Source of the DNA: DASSJF01 sp035280345
GTDB lineage: Bacteria > Sysuimicrobiota > Sysuimicrobiia > Sysuimicrobiales > Segetimicrobiaceae
Reading direction: 5' to 3'
DNA length: 32,380 nucleotides
Assembly: GCA_035280345.1 (NCBI GenBank)
Contig: DATEGA010000082.1
Span: 1-32,380 of the forward strand
Numbering within the stretch: the first letter of the stretch is position 1; every line of letters begins with the position of its first letter. Below the pieces are notes generated by a model. The model was given only the letters and a program-made list of their open reading frames with translations. It did no database searches and was not told the DNA's origin. Below, piece after piece: positions 21,889 to 32,214 of this stretch. The translations under genes were made by a program, and so were the position numbers.

Positions 21889-22431
21889 GTGAGCGTCAAA
21901 GACCCGTCCCCCTTCATCGCGCAGGGCGAAGAATGCCGCGCCGCGGGCGACTTCCAAGGCGCGCTCGCGGCGTTCACGCAGGCATGCGAAGCGGCGCCGT
22001 CCTCGGCGCACGCTCACAACAAACTCGGCACGTGCTACGTCGATCTTCGGCGATGGGACGACGCGTTCACCGAGTTTTCGAAGGCCGCGCAGATCGATCC
22101 GCGGTACGCGCCGGCGCAGAGCAATCTCGGCAACGTGTACCGGGAACGCGGCCGGCTCGAGGAGGCGGTGGCGTGCTACCAGCGCGCCATCGCAATGGAC
22201 CCGGAGTACTGGATCGCCCATCAGAACCTCGGCGTGGTGTTCAAGCAGCAGGGCCGGATCGGGGACGCGGTGCGAGAATTCAAGACGGCCACGCGGCTCT
22301 CGCTGCGCGCGCCCGCCCGTGACGAGTCCGGCGCAAGCACGCGGGGCCGCGGTGCGCGGGCCGGCTGTCTCGGGTCCGGCGGCGCGATGCTAATGCTCAT
22401 GCTGGCGATTTTCGCGGTGGCACGCCGGTAA
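21889..22431 (+). CDS. TPR-repeat protein with C-terminal membrane helix
   Basis: The 180-residue product has three to four tetratricopeptide repeats: AGDFQGALAAFTQACEAAP, LRRWDDAFTEFSKAAQIDP, RGRLEEAVACYQRAIAMDP, and a partial QGRIGDAVREFKTATRL. Each shows the small-residue pattern and closing Asp/Pro of the TPR consensus. After a basic Gly/Arg-rich linker comes one short hydrophobic helix (GGAMLMLMLAIFAVARR). This suggests a membrane-tethered scaffold with the repeats in the cytoplasm. GTG 21889 is the start; the ribosome site is weak. Its function is unknown; it probably shares a transcript with the small gene before it. Confidence 0.8.
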   Translation: MSVKDPSPFIAQGEECRAAGDFQGALAAFTQACEAAPSSAHAHNKLGTCYVDLRRWDDAFTEFSKAAQIDPRYAPAQSNLGNVYRERGRLEEAVACYQRAIAMDPEYWIAHQNLGVVFKQQGRIGDAVREFKTATRLSLRAPARDESGASTRGRGARAGCLGSGGAMLMLMLAIFAVARR

Positions 22432-22510
22432 GGCAGAGGCGGGAATAAATCCAATCCGGCCCGGGTTCTATCCAGGCGGATGACCCTTCGCGGCATGAAA
22501 GGAGCCGGTA

Positions 22511-22849
22511 ATGGCGGGCAAGGCTGAGGCCGTAACGGAAAAGAGTTTCGACACAGATGTGTTGAAGTCGCAGGTTCCGGTGCTCGTCGACTTCTGGGCG
22601 ACCTGGTGCGGACCGTGCAAGATGATCGCCCCGATCGTCGAGGAGTTGGCGGGCGAGTACGAGGGCAAACTGGCGGTGCGCAAGCTCGACGTTGATGAGA
22701 ACGGCACGATCGCCGCGCGCTACAGCATCATGAGCATCCCGACGCTCGGGATCTTCCGCGGCGGTGAGCTGATCGAGCGGATCGTCGGCTACATGCCGAA
22801 GGAACAACTGAAGCGCCGGATCGACGCGGCGTTGACCTCGAAGGTCTAG
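22511..22849 (+). CDS. trxA: Thioredoxin
   Basis: A 112-residue thioredoxin, the general cytosolic disulphide reductant. The active site WCGPC is at residues 32-36 (Cys33, Cys36) in VDFWATWCGPCKMIAPI. The cis-proline segment is IMSIPTLGIFRGGE, and the buried Asp is in VDFWA. Length and order are standard. ATG 22511 has AAAGGAG eight bases upstream. It follows the TPR gene by 79 bases and is followed by a strong hairpin, so it ends its transcript. Genes for thioredoxin reductase are not in the window. Confidence 0.96.
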   Translation: MAGKAEAVTEKSFDTDVLKSQVPVLVDFWATWCGPCKMIAPIVEELAGEYEGKLAVRKLDVDENGTIAARYSIMSIPTLGIFRGGELIERIVGYMPKEQLKRRIDAALTSKV

Positions 22850-22872
22850 AGACAAGAAGACTTTCGCGCCCT

Positions 22873-22904
22873 GGCGGCCGGGTCTCCCGAGAGGCCCGGC
22901 CGCC
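22873..22904 (+). terminator. Strong hairpin after trxA
   Basis: GGCGGCCGGG (22873-22882) and CCCGGCCGCC (22895-22904) form a perfect 10-base-pair stem; the 12-base loop holds a further TCTC/GAGA pairing. An outer GAAGAC/GTCTTC pair (22856-22861, 22907-22912) may extend it. The downstream T run is poor, as is common in GC-rich genomes. It separates trxA from the heat-shock operon. Confidence 0.6.
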
Positions 22905-23024
22905 GCGTCTTCGCCGGGCCGGCAAACACGCCCTGCGGGGCCGGGTAAGATCCTACTGATCGGCCCTCTCCCGGCCGCGGTAACCCGGGCGGGAACCCCT
23001 CCCAAAACAGCCATCCATAAACCA

Positions 23025-23053
23025 TGACAATACTATTGTCAATTACATTGACA
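23025..23053. promoter_or_regulatory. Compound inverted repeat, candidate HspR operator
   Basis: Two perfect 7-base inverted repeats, each with a three-base centre, overlap each other. TGACAAT (23025-23031) pairs with ATTGTCA (23035-23041), and TGTCAAT (23037-23043) pairs with ATTGACA (23047-23053). The last arm contains the -35 box of the heat-shock promoter. Neither CIRCE (TTAGCACTC-N9-GAGTGCTAA) nor the actinobacterial HAIR (CTTGAGT-N7-ACTCAAG) is present. The position in front of hspR makes HspR the likely ligand. Confidence 0.6.
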
Positions 23054-23076
23054 CCACGTCGGGCAACTGCTATACT
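23048..23076 (+). promoter_or_regulatory. Promoter of the heat-shock operon
   Basis: TTGACA (23048-23053) and TATACT (23071-23076) are separated by exactly 17 bases, one mismatch from the full sigma-70 consensus. Transcription would start near 23083, about 45 bases before the hspR ATG. The -35 overlaps the compound inverted repeat, so a protein bound there would block RNA polymerase. Confidence 0.75.
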
Positions 23077-23126
23077 GACGGTGCATGCAAATGGATTCGG
23101 ATTAGTTAGGATCAAGTCAGATCGGT

Positions 23127-23555
23127 ATGGCGGATCGGTCGAGTCGGAAGACGACACGCGAGCGGAGGAACGTACCGGGCGTGAAACAGCGCAGGCCGGA
23201 TACCCCGGTGTACGTCATCAGCATCGCCGCAGATCTCCTCGGTTGTCATCCACGCACACTTCGCATCTACGAAGAGCATGGACTCTTGTCGCCGTTCCGG
23301 CGGCATCGGATTCGTCTGTACTCCGAGCGCGACATCCAGCGCGGCCGGCTGATCCGGTACCTGATCGAGGAACGCGGTTTGAACCTCGCGGGGGTGCAAC
23401 TGATCCTCGAGATCCAAGAGCACTACCACGAGGAGATGACCTGGGTATTCGACGGCGACGGACTCTCCGAAGAGTCGCCGGGCGAGACCCACGACCATGG
23501 GACAACTCAGTCTGCGGCCCACAGGGCACGCAGCAAGGGAGGGAGATCGGAATGA
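23127..23555 (+). CDS. hspR: HspR-type MerR-family heat-shock repressor
   Basis: The 142-residue protein has a MerR winged helix: PVYVISIAADLLGCHPRTLR, then IYEEHGLLSPFRRHRIRLY and SERDIQRGRLIRYLIEERGL, followed by NLAGVQLILEI. This sequence is the HspR form, which represses dnaK and clpB operons and is assisted by DnaK in known cases. A His-rich, acidic tail (EHYHEEMTWVFDGDG) ends it. ATG 23127 is used; GTG 23181 is an alternative just before the core, with GGAGG rather far (12 bases) upstream. Here hspR is first in the operon, while in actinobacteria it is usually last after dnaJ. Its stop overlaps the hsp20 start (ATGA). Confidence 0.9.
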   Translation: MADRSSRKTTRERRNVPGVKQRRPDTPVYVISIAADLLGCHPRTLRIYEEHGLLSPFRRHRIRLYSERDIQRGRLIRYLIEERGLNLAGVQLILEIQEHYHEEMTWVFDGDGLSEESPGETHDHGTTQSAAHRARSKGGRSE

Positions 23556-24016
23556 CTAGGATTATCCGCTGGGATCCGTTCGTAGAGGTCGGCGCTCTGC
23601 GGCGGACGATGGACCGGCTGTTCGACGATGTGCTGATCGCGGGACGCGCCCCGAAGGCGCCGCAGAACGGCCTGCCGGCGGCCGCCTGGGAAGCGCCCGT
23701 CGAGATGTACGAGACGGCCGACGAGGTCGTCGTGCGGGCAGAGATGCCGAACATCGACCCCGCAAACGTGGACATCACCGTGACCGCGGACGCGATCACG
23801 ATCAAGGGCACGGTCCGCCAAGACGAGGAGAAGAAGGATCGCGCCTACTACCGGCGCGAGCTGCGGTACGGCACGTACGTCCGCACGCTGCCGCTGCCGG
23901 CGGAGGTCAAGGGCGGCGACGCCACGGCCACGTACAAGGACGGTGTCCTGGAAGTGAAGGTCCCGAAGTCGGAGCGCGCCAAGCCGACGACGGTGAAGGT
24001 GCAGGTCGCGTCATAA
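23552..24016 (+). CDS. Small heat-shock protein, Hsp20/alpha-crystallin family
   Basis: A 154-residue holdase chaperone. The N-terminal arm (RIIRWDPFVEVGALRRTMDRLFDDV) and the alpha-crystallin domain (about 50-145) are clear: APVEMYETADEVVVRAEMP, DITVTADAITIKG, YYRRELRYGTYVRTLPLP and the closing YKDGVLEVKVPKSE, with the usual GVLxVxxPK end. A short basic tail follows. ATG 23552 overlaps the hspR stop; GGGAG sits upstream within AAGGGAGGGAG. The frame is open much further upstream but that part is antisense-like and lacks homology. A strong hairpin follows before dnaK. Confidence 0.95.
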   Translation: MTRIIRWDPFVEVGALRRTMDRLFDDVLIAGRAPKAPQNGLPAAAWEAPVEMYETADEVVVRAEMPNIDPANVDITVTADAITIKGTVRQDEEKKDRAYYRRELRYGTYVRTLPLPAEVKGGDATATYKDGVLEVKVPKSERAKPTTVKVQVAS

Positions 24017-24043
24017 CGGGCGGATCCCGCGCAGCGGGGCGAC

Positions 24044-24072
24044 GGCGGGGCGCGGAGGCACCGCGCCCCGCC
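24044..24072 (+). promoter_or_regulatory. Intercistronic hairpin between hsp20 and dnaK
   Basis: GGCGGGGCGCGG (24044-24055) and CCGCGCCCCGCC (24061-24072) form a perfect 12-base-pair stem with a five-base loop in the 93-base gap. There is no T run, so full termination seems unlikely. It may protect or process the message, giving separate hspR-hsp20 and dnaK-onward levels, or act as a partial terminator. Confidence 0.5.
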
Positions 24073-24109
24073 CGGCCCGACGCATCTACGAACTGAGAGG
24101 AGCAAGCAC

Positions 24110-26032
24110 ATGGCAAAGGTTGTGGGGATCGATCTCGGCACCACCAACTCCGTGATCGCGGCGATCATCGGCGGGGAGCCGACGGTCATCGCCAACGCGG
24201 AGGGCAGCCGGCTCACGCCCTCGGTGGTCGGCTTTACGAAGACCGGGGAGCGGCTGGTCGGCCAGATGGCGCGCCGGCAGGCGATCCTCAATCCCGAAAA
24301 CACGGTCTACTCGATCAAGCGCTTCATGGGCCGCCGCTACAGCGAGGTCGAATCGGAGCGCCGGATCGTGTCCTACAAAGTCGAGGAGGGCAAGAACGGC
24401 GCCGCGGTCGTGAACATCCCGGCCGCTGGCAAGACCTTCACGCCCGAAGAGATCTCCGCGATGATTCTGCAGAAGCTGAAGACGGACGCGGAGGCCTACC
24501 TCGGCGAGAAGATCGAGAGCGCCGTCATCACCGTCCCGGCCTACTTCAACGACGCGCAGCGCACCGCGACGCGCAACGCCGGCGAGATCGCCGGGCTCAA
24601 AGTGCTGCGCATCATCAACGAGCCCACGGCGTCGGCGCTGGCCTATGGCCGGGCGCTCGAAGAGAAGCACGCCAAGACGATCCTGGTATTCGATCTTGGG
24701 GGCGGCACGTTCGACGTGTCAATCCTCGAGATCGGCGACGGCGTCTACGAGGTCAAGGCCACGAACGGCGACACGCACCTCGGCGGGGACGATTTCGACG
24801 AGCGGATCGTGAACTGGCTCGCCGACGAGTTCAAGAAGCAGCAGGGCATCGATCTGCGGCAGGACCGCCAGGCGCTGCAGCGGCTGCGCGAGGCGGCGGA
24901 GCGCGCGAAGATCGAGCTCAGCTCGGTCGTGCAGACTTCGATCAACCTGCCGTTCATCACGGCGGACGCGACCGGCCCGAAGCATCTCGATATGACCCTG
25001 TCGCGCGCGAAGTTCGACGAGCTGACGGCGGACCTAGTGGAGCGCTGCATCGGCCCGTTCAAGCAGGCGCTGTCGGACGCGAAGCTGACCGAGAAGGACC
25101 TCAGCGAGGTCATCCTCGTCGGCGGGGCGACCCGCATGCCGAGCGTCCAGGAGTTGGTGCGCCGGCTCACCGGCAAGGAGCCCAACAAGGAAGTGCACCC
25201 GGACGAGGTCGTCGCGGTCGGCGCGGCGATTCAGGCCGGCGTGCTGGCGGGCGACGTCCGCGAGGTCGTGCTGCTCGACGTCACGCCGCTCTCGCTCGGT
25301 ATCGAGACCCTCGGCGGAGTGAACACGGTCCTGATCCCGCGCAACACCACGATCCCGACGCGGAAGACGGAGACCTTCAGCACCGCGGAGGACGGGCAGA
25401 CGGCCGTGGACGTGCACGTGATGCAGGGCGAGCGGCCGATGGCGCGCGACAACCGCACGCTCGGCAAGTTCCAGCTCGACGGCATCGCGCCGGCGCCGCG
25501 CGGCATCCCGCAGATCGAGGTCACGTTCGACATTGACGCCAACGGCATCCTCAATGTGTCCGCGAAGGACAAGGCGACGAGCCGCGAGCAGTCGATCAAG
25601 ATCACCGGCACCGGCACGCTGGACAAGGGCGAGGTGGACCGCCTCGTCAAGGACGCGGAAGCCCACGCCTCGGAGGACCAGCGCCGGAAGGAAGAGGCCG
25701 AGGTGAAGAACCGCGGCGACGCGCTGGCCTACCAGACCGAGCGGATGCTCAAGGAGGTCGGCGACAAAGTGCCGGCCGAGGAGCGCACCAAGGTCGAGGC
25801 GGCCCTCGCGGAGCTCAAGGAAGCGGTGAAAAGCGGCGACACGGATCGCATCAAGCGCGCGACCGACACGCTGCAGCAGACGAGCTACAAGATGGGTGAA
25901 GAGATGTACAAGCGGCAGACGGCCGGAGCGGGCGCCAGCGCCGGCACGGGCGGCGCGCAGGCCGGTGGGGGCCAAGGCGGCGGCGGGGACGACGTGATCG
26001 ACGCGGAGTTCAAGCCGTCCGACAAGTCCTAG
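24110..26032 (+). CDS. dnaK: Molecular chaperone DnaK (Hsp70)
   Basis: This is the 640-residue ATP-driven chaperone. Nucleotide-binding signatures are GIDLGTTNSVIA near the start, VFDLGGGTFDVSILEIG about residue 195, and ILVGGATRMPSVQ about residue 340. The substrate-binding domain starts after DVTPLSLGIETLGG and contains FSTAEDGQTAVDVHVMQGER. The helical lid ends in a Gly/Ala-rich linker and DDVIDAEFK, normal for bacterial DnaK. ATG 24110 has GAGAGGAG eight or so bases upstream. grpE follows within a few bases. DnaK is also the usual co-repressor of HspR, so this operon may be feedback controlled by free DnaK. Confidence 0.98.
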   Translation: MAKVVGIDLGTTNSVIAAIIGGEPTVIANAEGSRLTPSVVGFTKTGERLVGQMARRQAILNPENTVYSIKRFMGRRYSEVESERRIVSYKVEEGKNGAAVVNIPAAGKTFTPEEISAMILQKLKTDAEAYLGEKIESAVITVPAYFNDAQRTATRNAGEIAGLKVLRIINEPTASALAYGRALEEKHAKTILVFDLGGGTFDVSILEIGDGVYEVKATNGDTHLGGDDFDERIVNWLADEFKKQQGIDLRQDRQALQRLREAAERAKIELSSVVQTSINLPFITADATGPKHLDMTLSRAKFDELTADLVERCIGPFKQALSDAKLTEKDLSEVILVGGATRMPSVQELVRRLTGKEPNKEVHPDEVVAVGAAIQAGVLAGDVREVVLLDVTPLSLGIETLGGVNTVLIPRNTTIPTRKTETFSTAEDGQTAVDVHVMQGERPMARDNRTLGKFQLDGIAPAPRGIPQIEVTFDIDANGILNVSAKDKATSREQSIKITGTGTLDKGEVDRLVKDAEAHASEDQRRKEEAEVKNRGDALAYQTERMLKEVGDKVPAEERTKVEAALAELKEAVKSGDTDRIKRATDTLQQTSYKMGEEMYKRQTAGAGASAGTGGAQAGGGQGGGGDDVIDAEFKPSDKS

Positions 26033-26043
26033 GAGCGATGACG

Positions 26044-26667
26044 ATGGAACATGAAGCGCGGCGCGAGGAGCCGGCCGCCGAAGCTGCACAGGCACGGCCG
26101 GAGTCCTCGCGCCAGAACAGTCCGGACGATCTGGAGGCCCTTTCTCTCGAAGAGTTGCGGGCACGGGCCCGCGAAGCGAGCGACGAGGCGCGGCGGAACT
26201 GGCAGCAGTTTCTCCACTCCGCCGCGGATCTCGAGAACTACAAGAAGCAGGCGGCGCGCGACCGGCAGGAGGCGATCGAGCGGACCAGGCGGCAGATGCT
26301 GACGTTGGTGCTCGGCGTGCTGGACAACCTCGAGCGTGCAATGGCGTTCGGCGGCACGCCGGACGGCGCGGTGAAGTCGCTGCTGGAAGGCCTTCAGATG
26401 ACGCATCGGCAGATCCTCGATCAGTTGAAGGCGATCGGCGTCCGCCCGATCCAAGCGGCGGGTGCCTCGTTCGACCCGCGCCTGCACGAGGCGGTCGCCG
26501 TGGTCCCGCCGGAGCGGTCGGCCCAGCCTGCCGGGACGGTCGCCGGCGAAGTGCTGAAGGGATACCTGCTCAACGAGGATGTGTTGCGCCCGGCGAAGGT
26601 CGCGGTGGTCGGCGACCCCTCGACCGCGGACGGGCCGAACGGCCGGAACTCCGAGAGCGCGCGTTAG
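26044..26667 (+). CDS. grpE: Nucleotide exchange factor GrpE
   Basis: A protein of about 207 residues that releases ADP from DnaK. It has an acidic, disordered N-terminus, a long helix (LEELRARAREASDEARRNW, DLENYKKQAARDRQEAIERTRR), the core LVLGVLDNLERAMAFG and the C-terminal beta domain (GVRPIQAAGASFDPRLHEAVAVV, GTVAGEVLKGYLLNEDVLRPAKVAVV; read as two strands). These are the classic GrpE signatures. ATG 26044 is chosen because AGGAG at 26031-26035 is eight bases upstream; ATG 26038 would be only two bases from it. The ribosome site overlaps the dnaK stop. dnaJ follows after nine bases. Confidence 0.95.
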   Translation: MEHEARREEPAAEAAQARPESSRQNSPDDLEALSLEELRARAREASDEARRNWQQFLHSAADLENYKKQAARDRQEAIERTRRQMLTLVLGVLDNLERAMAFGGTPDGAVKSLLEGLQMTHRQILDQLKAIGVRPIQAAGASFDPRLHEAVAVVPPERSAQPAGTVAGEVLKGYLLNEDVLRPAKVAVVGDPSTADGPNGRNSESAR

Positions 26668-26676
26668 GTCGAGACG

Positions 26677-27681
26677 ATGGAATTCAAGGACTACTACAAG
26701 ATCCTGGGCGTCCCCCGGAATGCGGATGAGAAGGCCATCCGCCAGGCATTCCGCCAACTCGCCCGTCAATACCACCCCGACGTCAACAAGGACAAGAACG
26801 CCGAGACGCGCTTCAAGGAGATCAACGAGGCGTACCAGGTCCTCAACGACCAAGAGCGCCGCGCCAAGTACGACCATCTCGTGGAGATGCGGGAGCACGG
26901 TGGCGGATGGGAAGACATCCTCCGCGGCGCAGGCACCGGGACGGGGCGCGACGGCTCGGCGTTCCGCGTCTACACGACCGGCGACCCGGGACAGTTCAGC
27001 GATTTCTTCGAGCAGCTTTTCGGCGGCCTGGGCGGCGGCTTCGGCGAGGGCGCGTTCGGTACGGGGACGCGCCGGGGCCGCGGGCGCACCCGGACCCGCG
27101 CCGGCGGCGCCGGTGTGGACCTCGAGGACCTGCTGCGGCAGCAGCAGGCCGCGCAGGCCCCCGCGGGAGACGTCGAGGGCACGGTCGAGATCACGCTGGA
27201 AGAAGCGTTCAGCGGCACCAAGCGCACCGTGACGGTTCCGGCGGCGGACGGACGGCCCGCCCGCTCGCTCGACGTCACGATCCCGTCGGGGGTCCGCAGC
27301 GGGCAGCGCATCCGCGCCGCCGGCGCGGGCCATAGCGGAGACCTGTATCTGCGGGTTGAGGTGCTGCCGCACGCGGTCTTCACGCGCGACGGCGACAATA
27401 TCGTCTGCGCGGTGGACGTCCCGGTCTGGACCGCGGCGCTCGGCGGCGAGGTTCATGCCCCGACCCTCGGCGGGCCGGTCACGCTTACGATTCCGGCGGG
27501 CACGCGCGAAGGCCAGACGTTCCGGCTGCGCGGGCGAGGGATGCCGCACGTTCGAGGCGGCGGCGCGGGCGACGAGTTGGCGCGGGTGCGCCTCACCCTG
27601 CCACAGCCGCTCACCGATCGCGACCGGCAGCTGTTCGAAGAGATGCGGCGGCTCCACGAAGCCGCCACGCCAAACACGTAG
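26677..27681 (+). CDS. DnaJ-family co-chaperone lacking the zinc finger (CbpA type)
   Basis: A 334-residue J-protein that stimulates DnaK ATP hydrolysis. The J domain spans residues 4-68 with His33-Pro34-Asp35 in RQYHPDVNKDKN. A Gly/Phe-rich region (FSDFFEQLFGGLGGGFGEG) and a Gly/Arg linker lead to the two C-terminal substrate domains (VEITLEEAFSGTKRTV, then PAGTREGQTFRLRGRGMP). The four CxxCxGxG zinc motifs of classic DnaJ are absent; the only cysteine I see is in VCAVDV. It is thus the CbpA/class B type although it fills the dnaJ slot in the operon. ATG 26677 lies nine bases after grpE; clpB follows after nine bases. Confidence 0.93.
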   Translation: MEFKDYYKILGVPRNADEKAIRQAFRQLARQYHPDVNKDKNAETRFKEINEAYQVLNDQERRAKYDHLVEMREHGGGWEDILRGAGTGTGRDGSAFRVYTTGDPGQFSDFFEQLFGGLGGGFGEGAFGTGTRRGRGRTRTRAGGAGVDLEDLLRQQQAAQAPAGDVEGTVEITLEEAFSGTKRTVTVPAADGRPARSLDVTIPSGVRSGQRIRAAGAGHSGDLYLRVEVLPHAVFTRDGDNIVCAVDVPVWTAALGGEVHAPTLGGPVTLTIPAGTREGQTFRLRGRGMPHVRGGGAGDELARVRLTLPQPLTDRDRQLFEEMRRLHEAATPNT

Positions 27682-27690
27682 GGGAAGCTC

Positions 27691-30330
<2,640 letters not shown>

Positions 30331-31858
30331 GGTCCTGCGGCCGACCGGGGGGTCGTCGATCCTCGAAGTCATCGTTTTCATCAGCGGCGGCGTCCTGCTC
30401 GCCCTCGAAATCGTGGCGAGTCGCGTCGTCGCTCCGTATTTCGGCAACTCCGTCTACGTCTGGGGGAGTCTGATCGGTGTCTTCCTCGCGGCGCTGAGCC
30501 TCGGGTACTACGTCGGCGGACGCGTCGCGACGCGGTGGCCGCAACCGGGGCCGTTCCTCGCGCTGGTGCTGGCCGGCGGCGCCGCAACCTATCCGATCCC
30601 CCACGTTGCCGGGGCGGTGCTCGGCGAGATCGCCGGCCGCGATCTGGGGCCGCGGTGGGGGCCGCTGCTCGGCAGCGCCGCGCTCTTCTTCGTGCCCGCG
30701 GTGCTGATGGCAACCGTCTCGCCATACGCGGTGCGCCTCAAGGCGCGCACGGTCGAGGGAATCGGCAACGTCGCGGGTGTGCTCTACGCGCTCAGCACCC
30801 TCGGCAGCATCGCGGGGACGCTCCTCGCGACGTTCGTCTTGATCTCGTGGCTCGGCGTCCACTCCATCATCCAACTGCTCGGCGGGATCGAGATGGGCCT
30901 CGGCGTCGCCGGTCTTTTCCTGGTCCGCCGCGAGGTGGCACGGGCCGTGGGGGCAGCCGGCGTCACGGCCCTGATCCTGTTCTTCACGTCGGCCGTTCCG
31001 CCGGACGGGCCGGACGTCGTGTTCGCACGCGACACCGTCTACCACCGCATCACCGTGAGCGACGACGGCGTGATCCGCTACCTTCGGCTCGACCGCTACT
31101 GGCAGAGCGCGCGCGACCGCGCGGCGCCGCTGCGGACGGTGTTCTCCTACACCGACTACCTGCATCTGCCGCTCGCGCTCGTCGAGCACCCAAAGCACGT
31201 GCTGTTCGTGGGGATGGGCGGGGGAACCGGGCCGTCGCGGTTCTTTCACGACTACGCGGATCTCGCCATCGACGTCGTCGAGATCGATCCGGCGGTAACG
31301 GAGACAGCCAGGCAATATTTCAGCCTGCCGCGGTCGCCGCGCCTTACGGTCCACGTCCAAGACGGCCGGCTGTGGCTGCGGCGGACGGCGGACCGATACG
31401 ACCTGATCGTGCTCGACGCGTATCTCATCGACACGATCCCGTTTCACCTCGCGACACGGGAGTTCTACGCTGAGGCGGCCGCGCGGCTCGCGCCCGGAGG
31501 CGCCGTGGCGGCGAACGTGATCGGGGCGCTGCGCGGGCCTCAAAGCCGTCTCTTCCGTGCGATCGACAAGACCTTCGCCTCGGTATTTCCGGCGGTCTAC
31601 GTCTTTCCCGTCGACGGCGACGCGGGCGAATCGCTGCAGAACATCATCATCGTAGGCATGATGGGATCGCGGCTTGATGCCGCCGCGGTCACGACGCGCG
31701 CGCGCGCCGCCGTGGCCTCCGGACGCGTGACGATCGCCGGATTTGAGCAGGACGCCGCCACGCTCGTCGAGCGGAGGATCGGGACCGCGGACGTCCCGCT
31801 GCTGACCGACGACTTCGCGCCGACCGACGTGCTGGCCGCCCCAATCCACTGAGCCGCG

Positions 31859-32116
31859 ATGCCGGTCCTCAAACTGGTCCTCGGCGACGTCGTCCGCACC
31901 CGGAAGGCCCACCCCTGCGGCGGGGATCAATGGGAGATCGTCCGGCTGGGCGCGGATATCGGGCTTCGCTGTCTGCGCTGCGACCGGAAGGTCCTGATGC
32001 CCCGCTCGAAATTGGAGCGGCGGATCCGGGAATTCGTGCGGCGCGGGCCGGCCACCAGCCCGGCCGCCGCGCCGGGCTCGTCCCCCACCGAACACCGCCG
32101 CGCGGCCAATAGGTGA
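31859..32116 (+). CDS. DUF951 family protein
   Basis: This 85-residue protein opens KLVLGDVVRTRKAHPCGGDQW and continues EIVRLGADIGLRCLRC, then DRKVLMPRSKLERRIRE. The HPCG, W, D-I-G-L-R-C and C-x-x-C-like cysteines are the hallmarks of DUF951, a small family common in Firmicutes and relatives, probably metal- or nucleic-acid-binding by its Cys set and basic end; the function is not known. A Pro/Ser/Ala tail of about 25 residues is an extra. ATG 31859 is six bases after the stop of the preceding gene, so it is likely co-transcribed with it. Confidence 0.9.
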   Translation: MPVLKLVLGDVVRTRKAHPCGGDQWEIVRLGADIGLRCLRCDRKVLMPRSKLERRIREFVRRGPATSPAAAPGSSPTEHRRAANR

Positions 32117-32214
32117 ATTTGCTTAACGGCCTGTCTGGAGACTACCGGAGTCGTGTATAAAACGTTCATGCAGGGCGGCGGTCAGAGTTTTTCGCCACGA
32201 TTGTTCCCGCGGGC

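Noticed and set aside
22915..23126. CIRCE or HAIR heat-shock element
   Set aside because: I looked for TTAGCACTC/GAGTGCTAA and CTTGAGT/ACTCAAG; neither is present. The inverted repeats seen are of another kind.
23024..23551. Upstream extension of the hsp20 frame through hspR
   Set aside because: It overlaps the certain hspR in another frame and lacks any domain; ATG 23552 starts the Hsp20 arm.
25034..26341. A 435-codon minus-strand frame over dnaK
   Set aside because: Low-complexity Arg/Ala/Leu product antisense to a certain dnaK; a codon-bias shadow.
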